Shown here in pieces: positions 6,887-11,927 of a DNA stretch of 15,481 nt (position 1 is the stretch's first letter; each line of letters starts with the position of its first letter). This stretch comes from Fibrobacter sp. (lineage in GTDB: Bacteria > Fibrobacterota > Fibrobacteria > Fibrobacterales > Fibrobacteraceae). The DNA lies in contig JAFWRL010000041.1 of the NCBI GenBank assembly GCA_017520105.1, forward strand, positions 1 to 15,481, read 5' to 3'. Below the pieces are notes generated by a model. The model searched no databases and was not told where the DNA came from. It saw only the letters and a program-made list of their open reading frames with translations. The position numbers and the translations under genes are program-made.

Positions 6887-7507
6887 ATGGTAGTCATTCA
6901 AGATAGAATGAAGGTGAGCATAGCTTACACCCTCAGAGAAGGAAGACGGATTCTCGAAGAAGTCCCCGCCTCACAACCGTTTGTGTATATCCACGGGTAC
7001 AACAACATCATTCCTGGACTCGAAGACGCCCTGACCGGACGCCGGCTGGGAGAAAGATTCACTGTAAATATACCGGCAAACCTCGGATATGGCGAATACC
7101 GTAACGACCTCATCCTCAAAGTTCCCAAGGAAGAACTCCGCGATGTCGGAGAGTTATGGCTAGGCATGGAACTCGAAATGTTCCAGGACAACGACATGCG
7201 CGAATTCCAGTTACCGGACACAGCCGATGAATTTGTCGATGACCTGAATTTAGACGACGAAGATGGCCAAGGCGACGGCATCTACACCGTCAAGGAAATT
7301 CTCGAAGACGCCGTCATTGTTGACGGGAACCACCCGTTTGCAGGCAAGGACTTGACATTCAATGTCGAAGTCGTTGATATCGTCGAAGCCAGCTTTACCG
7401 AACAGGAATCCGGTTTCCCGGACGAAGACGACTACGAAGACAATTACGACAGTTACGACAATCGTCTCGGTGACGATTTTGATTCTAGCGAAAGGAGATG
7501 GCGCTAA
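6887..7507 (+). CDS. SlyD-like FKBP-type peptidyl-prolyl cis-trans isomerase
   Basis: This is probably a cytoplasmic folding helper that isomerises X-Pro bonds and chaperones unfolded chains. The FKBP domain is split as in SlyD. The first part (about 8-80) contains VSIAYTLREG, NIIPGLEDALTGRRLGERFTV and IPANLGYGEYRNDLILKVP. The insert-in-flap chaperone domain spans about 81-148. The FKBP domain closes with VDGNHPFAGKDLTFNVEVVDI (about 145-165). Two oddities: an acidic insertion of about 30 residues inside the flap domain (103-131, DDLNLDDEDGQGDG), and a C-terminal tail (168-206) rich in Asp, Glu and Tyr instead of the His/Cys metal-binding tail of E. coli SlyD. The start at 6887 aligns with SlyD N-termini; ATG 6908 would trim seven residues. 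The stop codon overlaps the rpiA start as TAATG. Confidence 0.88.
   Translation: MVVIQDRMKVSIAYTLREGRRILEEVPASQPFVYIHGYNNIIPGLEDALTGRRLGERFTVNIPANLGYGEYRNDLILKVPKEELRDVGELWLGMELEMFQDNDMREFQLPDTADEFVDDLNLDDEDGQGDGIYTVKEILEDAVIVDGNHPFAGKDLTFNVEVVDIVEASFTEQESGFPDEDDYEDNYDSYDNRLGDDFDSSERRWR
7493..7497 (+). promoter_or_regulatory. Shine-Dalgarno sequence of rpiA
   Basis: AGGAG in the context AAAGGAG lies inside the last codons of the slyD-like gene. Spacing is nine bases to ATG 7507 but zero to ATG 7498. This decides the rpiA start in favour of 7507. Confidence 0.75.
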
Positions 7508-8196
7508 TGGCATCGATGGATGAACTCAAGAAGGCTGCAGGCGTTCGCGCCGCAGACATGATCCAGGACGGAATGACCGTCGGTCTCGGCACAGGGAGCA
7601 CGGCCGCCCACATGGTGAACCGCCTCGCCGAACGCATCAAGACCGAAGGCATCCACGTCGTCGGCGTTTCGACCAGCTGGAGCACCACACTTCAATGCCG
7701 TAGCCTCGGCATCCCGCTCAAGGAAATGGGCGAAGTCAGCCACCTCGACATGGTCATCGACGGCGCCGACGAAATCGACCCGCAGCGTAACCTCATCAAG
7801 GGCCGAGGAGCCGCGCACCTCCTCGAAAAGATAGTCGCCTCCATGACGGACAACTACGTGATTATCGCGGACAGCGGCAAGGCCGTGCAGCAGCTCGGTA
7901 CAAAGTTCGCAGTTCCTCTCGAAATCATCCCGGGCGCAATCGCCGTCGTCACCGAACGCGTGAAAAAGCTCGGTGGCGAAGTCAAGGTCCGCATGGGCGC
8001 TCCGGGCAAGGACGGCCCGGTCATTAGCGATTCCGGCAACCTCATCGCCGACGCGAAGTTCGCCCCCATCGCAGACCCGGACAAGCTCGCCCGCGACCTC
8101 GAACATATCGTGGGCATTGTCGGTCACGGTCTCTTCATCGGCATGGCAACGAAAGTCATCCTCGCCGACGAAGCGAAGGGATTGATAGAGTTTTGA
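7507..8196 (+). CDS. rpiA: Ribose-5-phosphate isomerase A
   Basis: Interconverts ribose 5-phosphate and ribulose 5-phosphate in the non-oxidative pentose phosphate pathway (cytoplasm). With the start at 7507 it has 229 residues, a normal RpiA length. Signatures in order: GLGTGSTA phosphate loop (26-33), DGADEID (85-91), KGRGAAHLLEKIVA with the catalytic Glu107 (98-111), and ADSGK (121-125). GRG replaces the GGG of E. coli, a variation I expect within the family. The C-terminal half ends in HGLFIGMATKVILAD. In-frame ATGs at 7498 and 7516 are alternatives. The Shine-Dalgarno spacing supports 7507, which overlaps the previous stop by one base and implies translational coupling to the slyD-like gene. 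The 3' end runs straight into a heptad repeat and a terminator. Confidence 0.96.
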   Translation: MASMDELKKAAGVRAADMIQDGMTVGLGTGSTAAHMVNRLAERIKTEGIHVVGVSTSWSTTLQCRSLGIPLKEMGEVSHLDMVIDGADEIDPQRNLIKGRGAAHLLEKIVASMTDNYVIIADSGKAVQQLGTKFAVPLEIIPGAIAVVTERVKKLGGEVKVRMGAPGKDGPVISDSGNLIADAKFAPIADPDKLARDLEHIVGIVGHGLFIGMATKVILADEAKGLIEF

Positions 8197-8200
8197 TTTT

Positions 8201-8221
8201 TAGTTACTAGTTAATAGTGAT
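8201..8221. repeat. Short heptanucleotide array after rpiA
   Basis: Three units, TAGTTAC, TAGTTAA and TAGTGAT, are in exact 7-bp phase. The 23 bases at 8196-8218, which include the last base of the rpiA stop codon, are identical to 5280-5302 beside folA. Confidence 0.75.
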
Positions 8222-8225
8222 TGCA

Positions 8226-8254
8226 AAAAAGGCTCCCCGCAGGGAGCCCTTTTC
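8226..8254 (+). terminator. Bidirectional terminator between rpiA and the epimerase gene
   Basis: GGCTCCC (8231-8237), loop CGCA, GGGAGCC (8242-8248). Six A precede the stem and TTTT follows one base after it, so it can work on both strands. It lies between two convergent genes. Confidence 0.88.
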
Positions 8255-8290
8255 AAAATCCTTGACCTGTAACCAGAAAACGCTCACCTA

Positions 8291-9211
8291 TTACGCGTTC
8301 TCAAATGTCCAGCGGATGTGTTCATCCAAGAATTCATGGGCATCAAAGGCGAGATTGAAATAGTCCTTGATTTTTTGAACGCTGTAGAGCATGGGATCAT
8401 CGCCCCAGCCAGTGTCAACTTCCACGATTTTCGACTTGCAGCCAGGCTTGAGGGCAATCATCTTTTCGGCAATTTCCTTCCAGCTAATCCATTCGGAACC
8501 AAGCCCAAGGAAGATTTCTTCGTTCAGGTCCGATTCCAGCAATTTCATATAAATTTCAGCTTGCTGCGAAGCATGGATAAATTGCGTGCCATCGTTCTTG
8601 ATAATTTGTATGTCACGGTCTTCCTTGACGGCGTAAGCCATTTCAAAGAAACGGCGGTCCGGCTGCGAACAGCCATCGGGGAAAGCAGGATTCCCGAACG
8701 TATAGCCCGGACGGATGATGTTGCGCTTCATCGTCACTTGCGGGAACTGGCTCCCGAAGCCATGACTGAAACCGAGCACAAAAGCCTCGCCCGCCGCCTT
8801 GGTCGCGCCATAAAGGTCTATCGGCAAATTGCTCGTCGATTCGCGCATTTCAGAACGCACACGTCCCATAGCCGCCGTACTGCTGGTATAAATAAATTTC
8901 TTGCAACCGGCACGTGCAGCCATTTCCAAAAGAGTAATCGTCGCACGAGTGTCGTTCATGAGCATCGCACTCGGGGTATCGCCCCAACCGAGAGCCACGT
9001 GAATGCAGGCATCACAGCCAACGAGTCCCGCGTCCATTTTTTCGAAGTCCGTCAATGCGGCTTCGACAAACGTTACATTCGGATTCGACCTCAAAGTCGG
9101 AACCTTGTTCGGGTGGCGTGTCGCAACAACGACTTCATGTCCACATGCCAAAAGGGCCTTGACCACATAATGCCCAATAAAGCCGGTTCCACCCGTAACA
9201 AAGACTCGCAT
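8291..9211 (-). CDS. NAD(P)-dependent epimerase/dehydratase (extended SDR)
   Basis: A 306-residue cytoplasmic Rossmann-fold protein of the extended short-chain dehydrogenase class. The nucleotide-binding motif is GGTGFIG at residues 7-13. The active site has IYTSSTAAMG (Ser110/Ser111) and the YxxxK pair Tyr134-Lys138 in YGATKAAGE, then NIIRPGYTFGNP. The substrate is not evident; relatives act on nucleotide sugars, flavonoid-like ketones or sterols. There are no sugar-biosynthesis neighbours to guide a choice. The start is well supported: AAAGGAG sits six bases before the ATG. A possible sigma-70-type promoter lies just upstream. The gene stands alone, convergent with rpiA and divergent from ddl. 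Confidence 0.85.
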   Translation of the reverse strand: MRVFVTGGTGFIGHYVVKALLACGHEVVVATRHPNKVPTLRSNPNVTFVEAALTDFEKMDAGLVGCDACIHVALGWGDTPSAMLMNDTRATITLLEMAARAGCKKFIYTSSTAAMGRVRSEMRESTSNLPIDLYGATKAAGEAFVLGFSHGFGSQFPQVTMKRNIIRPGYTFGNPAFPDGCSQPDRRFFEMAYAVKEDRDIQIIKNDGTQFIHASQQAEIYMKLLESDLNEEIFLGLGSEWISWKEIAEKMIALKPGCKSKIVEVDTGWGDDPMLYSVQKIKDYFNLAFDAHEFLDEHIRWTFENA

Positions 9212-9216
9212 ATTAT

Positions 9217-9223
9217 CTCCTTT
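9217..9223 (-). promoter_or_regulatory. Shine-Dalgarno sequence of the epimerase gene
   Basis: AAAGGAG on the minus strand, about five to six bases before ATG 9211. It is one of the few strong Shine-Dalgarno sequences in the window. Confidence 0.8.
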
Positions 9224-9239
9224 TTATCACGTGCTCTTC

Positions 9240-9269
9240 AATATAGATTTTATCACATAGTTCCGGCAA
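9240..9269 (-). promoter_or_regulatory. Candidate promoter of the epimerase gene
   Basis: On the minus strand TTGCCG (9264-9269) and TATATT (9240-9245) are separated by 18 bases. They match the sigma-70 consensus at four and five of six positions. The predicted transcript start is about 20-25 bases upstream of the ATG. Confidence 0.4.
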
Positions 9270-9324
9270 GAAAATAATAGTTTAATTTACAGATTTTATA
9301 CATTCGCTTCACTAATGCACAAAC

Positions 9325-9384
9325 AGCTCTGCTCGGTCATGCCTTGCGGCATTGGTCACGACTCTCGCTTTTTGCAGCTGTCGT
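9325..9384. repeat. Intergenic repeat remnant upstream of ddl
   Basis: GCTCGGTCATGCC, a small hairpin ATGCC-TTGC-GGCAT (9339-9352), then GGTCACGAC. It resembles 2787-2820, where GCTCGGTTATGCC, the hairpin CATGC-AA-GCATG and GGTCGCAAC occur in the same order. It lies in the 242-base spacer between the epimerase gene and ddl. Confidence 0.5.
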
Positions 9385-9453
9385 CTTCTCTCTCGCCTCT
9401 CCATACTCCTCTCTATTTACTAGATTAAGCACAAAGATTTTAAAGAGGTTTTT

Positions 9454-10488
9454 ATGTCTCGTTTACGCGTTTTGGTTTTAATGGGCGGTCCATCTACGGA
9501 ACATGATGTTTCTGTCGTCAGCGGCACCGGCGTTGTGCGCGCCATGGATCCGGAAAAATACAACATCCACCCGGTCCTTATCGACAAGGACGGCACCTGG
9601 CACTGGTCTTCTCGCGAACTTTCTCCCTATCAGAAAACGAATTTCTCGGTCAACTATTTCCATAGTCTTGAAGGAACTGCTGCAAACAAGAAGAAATCCC
9701 CGGCGCTTTCGGAGCTTCCGTCTGCCGATATCGCGTTTCTTGCGTTGCACGGCAAATGGGGCGAAGACGGCCACATCCAGGCGATGCTCGAAAACTGGAA
9801 CATCCCTTACACGGGCTGCGGTCTCCTCGCTTCGGCCTTGGCAATGGACAAAATCAAGACGAAAGAAATCTACCGCGCCAACAACATCCCGACGCCGCCT
9901 TACCGCGTCATCTGGAAGCACGATTTTACCGGCGACACGCTCGTGGACATCTCGGATGAACTCGGATTTCCGTTGGTCATCAAGGACCCACTAGGAGGTT
10001 CTTCTATCGGCATCGGTATAGCAAAGAATCTTGACGAAGCCGGGAAAATTGCTCAGGACTTGTTCAAGGATACGAACCGCCTGCTCTGCGAAAAGTTCAT
10101 CGCCGGCGGCGAAGCGAGTTGCGGCTACATCGAAGGCGAAAAGCCCCTCCCGCCCACCGAAATGCGCATGACGACCCGCGAATACTTCGACTTTGAAGCG
10201 AAGTACAACGGCGAATGCCAAGAAGTCACACCGGCAGAATTTGCCCCGGAACTCACCGCACGCATCCAAGAACTCGTGAAGAACGCCCATTACGCTTTGG
10301 GCGGTGCTGGTTACAGCCGCACGGATGTCCGCATCACGAAGGATGGCGAACTTTTTGCCATCGAAACAAACACGCTTCCAGGCATGACTCCGACATCGCT
10401 GTTGCCGCAACAGGCTGCTTGCGTCGGCATCACCTATAGCCAACTCATCGACCTCATCATCGACAAGAGCCTGGAGATAAAGCGTTAA
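9454..10488 (+). CDS. ddl: D-alanine--D-alanine ligase
   Basis: This ATP-grasp ligase joins two D-Ala for the peptidoglycan stem peptide, in the cytoplasm. The 344 residues include the N-terminal GGPSTEHDVSVVSG with Glu16 (11-24). They also include LHGKWGEDGHIQAMLENWNIPYTGCGLLASALAMDK (98-133), the glycine-rich loop KDPLGGSSIGI (177-187), EYFDFEAKY (243-251), YSRTDVRI (287-294) and the metal-binding end ETNTLPGMT (304-312). Tyr251 in EAKY is at the position where D-Lac ligases have Phe, so D-Ala specificity is expected. The start is supported by MSRLRVLVLMGGPS and by AGAGG about five bases upstream. It is not in a mur cluster here. The downstream spacer begins with a small hairpin that may act as a weak terminator. 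Confidence 0.96.
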   Translation: MSRLRVLVLMGGPSTEHDVSVVSGTGVVRAMDPEKYNIHPVLIDKDGTWHWSSRELSPYQKTNFSVNYFHSLEGTAANKKKSPALSELPSADIAFLALHGKWGEDGHIQAMLENWNIPYTGCGLLASALAMDKIKTKEIYRANNIPTPPYRVIWKHDFTGDTLVDISDELGFPLVIKDPLGGSSIGIGIAKNLDEAGKIAQDLFKDTNRLLCEKFIAGGEASCGYIEGEKPLPPTEMRMTTREYFDFEAKYNGECQEVTPAEFAPELTARIQELVKNAHYALGGAGYSRTDVRITKDGELFAIETNTLPGMTPTSLLPQQAACVGITYSQLIDLIIDKSLEIKR

Positions 10489-10552
10489 GCCGCTTCGCGG
10501 CTTTGGGCTATGAAGTATGAGCACGGACCTTACGGTCCTATGAGGTATGAGT
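10489..10552 (+). repeat. Double composite heptad-hairpin element after ddl
   Basis: It reads: hairpin GCCGC-TTC-GCGGC (10489-10501), heptads TTTGGGC, TATGAAG, TATGAGC, AC, hairpin GGACC-TTAC-GGTCC (10525-10538), heptads TATGAGG and TATGAGT. The first hairpin directly follows the ddl stop. It could serve as a weak terminator, but its T tract is only three bases. A GAGTT-TTTT-AACTC palindrome follows at about 10549-10562. Confidence 0.7.
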
Positions 10553-10572
10553 TTTTTAACTCTTAGCCCAAG

Positions 10573-10620
10573 CCTCAAAGCGGAGCGAGCCGAGAGGCAC
10601 AACGTGCCGACCCCATACCC
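10573..10620 (-). repeat. Composite element in inverted orientation upstream of tsaB
   Basis: On the minus strand: GGGTATGGGGTC (10609-10620), hairpin GGCAC-GTT-GTGCC (10596-10608), a 16-base insertion, then TTTGAGG (10573-10579). It faces the 10489-10552 copy, so the spacer holds an inverted pair. Confidence 0.55.
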
Positions 10621-10638
10621 AAAATTCAAAAAGCCGGG

Positions 10639-10694
10639 CAATCAACCAACAACCAATGACTATTGACTAACGACTACTGACCAATGACCAACTA
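10639..10694. repeat. Heptanucleotide tandem array containing the tsaB start codon
   Basis: Eight units are in exact 7-bp phase, among them CCAACAA, CCAATGA, CTATTGA, CTAACGA, CTACTGA and a second CCAATGA. The ATG of tsaB is bases 4-6 of the seventh unit (10681-10687). The array continues about eight bases into the coding region. Confidence 0.85.
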
Positions 10695-11316
10695 CGATCT
10701 AATAATAGATACCTCCCGCAAGGGAATCTCGATGGCGTTATGCGCGGACTCGGTTTACGAAGAAATCGTTGATCCGTCCGGCAAAGGCGAAATTCTAAGC
10801 GCTAGCTTGGACTCGCTATTGAACAAAGTCGGAGCAACGCTCGATGACGTAAAGCGAGTCATGGTGACAGTCGGGCCCGGTTCGTTCAGCGGACTGCGTA
10901 CAGGTGTCGCGTTCTGCCAAGGACTTTGCTTTAGCGGCAAGCGCAACCTATACGGCGTAACGACGTTGCAGGCACTCGCCTGTTTTTCAGGAGTCGCCGA
11001 CAACGATACGGCGGTCGTCATCCGCGCACGCAACGGATTCTGGTACCTGCGGCTCAATAACGAAGAAAACTTTATCGAAACCGAAGACGTCGTTGCACGT
11101 CTCAAGGCAAGTTCCGCGACAAAAGCTGTTGTCGATGCAGCAGCACTCGCTGACGAAGCGCTCTCTGCCGTATTCAAGGACAAGGAAATCGCAACAACGC
11201 TCGATACGGACAAGCCGCTCAGCATGTGGGTTCCGCTTTTTGAAACGGTCAAGCCGTCACTCATTCAAGAAGCGAACTACATCCAGCCATCGTACTTCGA
11301 GAAGTTGAGTAAGTAG
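10684..11316 (+). CDS. tsaB: tRNA threonylcarbamoyladenosine biosynthesis protein TsaB
   Basis: TsaB is the non-catalytic partner that binds TsaD (with TsaE) to make the t6A37 modification in tRNAs reading ANN codons. It is an ASKHA-fold protein. The 210 residues carry the family core VMVTVGPGSFSGLRTGVAFCQGL (59-81) and the ending YIQPSYFEK, near the usual length. The N-terminus LIIDTSRKGISMAL corresponds to the phosphate-1 strand-turn of the fold. The start at 10684 is the only ATG that keeps this N-terminus. There is no Shine-Dalgarno sequence, and the ATG lies inside a heptanucleotide array. The stop codon abuts a second, oppositely oriented array (11316-11378). The next gene is rimI, a common partner in bacteria (tsaB-rimI), although 128 bases of repeats separate them. 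Confidence 0.92.
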   Translation: MTNYDLIIDTSRKGISMALCADSVYEEIVDPSGKGEILSASLDSLLNKVGATLDDVKRVMVTVGPGSFSGLRTGVAFCQGLCFSGKRNLYGVTTLQALACFSGVADNDTAVVIRARNGFWYLRLNNEENFIETEDVVARLKASSATKAVVDAAALADEALSAVFKDKEIATTLDTDKPLSMWVPLFETVKPSLIQEANYIQPSYFEKLSK

Positions 11317-11378
11317 TAGGAAGTAGGAAGTAGGAAGTAGGCAGTAGACTGTAGACAGTAGGCGGTAGGAAGTTGGAA
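11316..11378. repeat. Nine-unit heptanucleotide tandem array after tsaB
   Basis: Nine units are in exact phase: GTAGGAA three times, then GTAGGCA, GTAGACT, GTAGACA, GTAGGCG, GTAGGAA and GTTGGAA. The first base is the last base of the tsaB stop codon. Degenerate units continue into the composite element at 11379. The G-rich strand here is opposite to the array at the tsaB start. Confidence 0.92.
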
Positions 11379-11433
11379 GAAGGTTTGAGGTGTGAGGTCG
11401 CGACTTTGTCGCTTTGAGGTATGAGGTACTAGT
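11379..11433 (+). repeat. Composite heptad-hairpin element upstream of rimI
   Basis: Heptads TGAGGTG and TGAGGTC (11386-11399), hairpin GCGAC-TTT-GTCGC (11400-11412), heptads TTTGAGG and TATGAGG (11413-11426), then TACTAGT. It joins directly to the nine-unit array on its left, showing that the two repeat types belong together. Confidence 0.72.
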
Positions 11434-11438
11434 AGGAA
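11432..11438 (+). promoter_or_regulatory. Apparent Shine-Dalgarno of rimI, identical to a heptad unit
   Basis: GTAGGAA ends six bases before ATG 11445. AGGAA is a plausible ribosome-binding site, and the seven bases equal the main unit of the array at 11316. Confidence 0.55.
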
Positions 11439-11444
11439 ACGCTA

Positions 11445-11915
11445 ATGCAAATTCGCAAGATGACAGAAAATGATTTGCCCAAAGTTCTCGAACTGCAACG
11501 GGAACTGGCATTTCAGGATTGGAACGAAAAACAGTTCCTGTCAGAAATTCGCGCAAGCTATGCTTGTTGCGTCGTCTGCGAATCTTTAAGAACAACGGAT
11601 GGTAGCGTCCCAGACGGAATTCCCAACGGGACACTCTTGGGCTATGCCATATTCCACTTGGTGGGACCGGACTCCGAACTGTTGAGCATCGCCACCCGCG
11701 AATCGGAACAGCGCAAAGGCATCGGCTCACAGCTTTTAAATGCAGGCCTTGCGCAGTTGACAAGCGACGACCAATGTTTTTTAGAAGTCCGCAACGGAAA
11801 CGCCAAGGCACGCGCATTCTACGAGAAACATGGATTCAAGCTATACAATGTCCGTAAGAAATACTACGCCGACGGCGAAGACGCTGCCTTGTATAAATTT
11901 TCACCAACACGATAG
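11445..11915 (+). CDS. rimI: Ribosomal-protein-alanine N-acetyltransferase RimI (GNAT)
   Basis: A GNAT-fold acetyltransferase that transfers acetyl from acetyl-CoA to the N-terminal amine of ribosomal protein S18 in E. coli. The 156 residues show the acetyl-CoA loop ESEQRKGIGSQLL (86-98, with the QRKGIG pyrophosphate-binding turn), LEVRNGNAKARAFYEKHGFKLYNVRKKYY (113-141) and the RimI-specific ending YYADGEDAALY (140-150). The catalytic-site Glu114 and Tyr126 are in place. A variable loop at about 47-63 separates the second and third strands. The position after tsaB supports RimI over another GNAT. The start is given by the GTAGGAA ribosome-binding site. The next gene starts 12 bases downstream and is probably co-transcribed. 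Other protein substrates are possible. Confidence 0.9.
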   Translation: MQIRKMTENDLPKVLELQRELAFQDWNEKQFLSEIRASYACCVVCESLRTTDGSVPDGIPNGTLLGYAIFHLVGPDSELLSIATRESEQRKGIGSQLLNAGLAQLTSDDQCFLEVRNGNAKARAFYEKHGFKLYNVRKKYYADGEDAALYKFSPTR

Positions 11916-11927
11916 CAGGTAATTACT

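Noticed and set aside
8318..9277. Plus-strand open frame of 319 codons
   Set aside because: It is a shadow of the epimerase gene on the minus strand, which has GGTGFIG, YxxxK and a strong Shine-Dalgarno sequence. The shadow shows no recognisable family.
11316..11399. CRISPR array
   Set aside because: The units are seven bases with no spacers and there are no cas genes. It is a simple tandem repeat.
11257..11817. Minus-strand open frame of 186 codons spanning the GTAGGAA array
   Set aside because: Its C-terminal LLPTSYRLLSTVYCLLPTSY pattern is a direct read-through of the 7-bp repeat. The rest is antisense to rimI.
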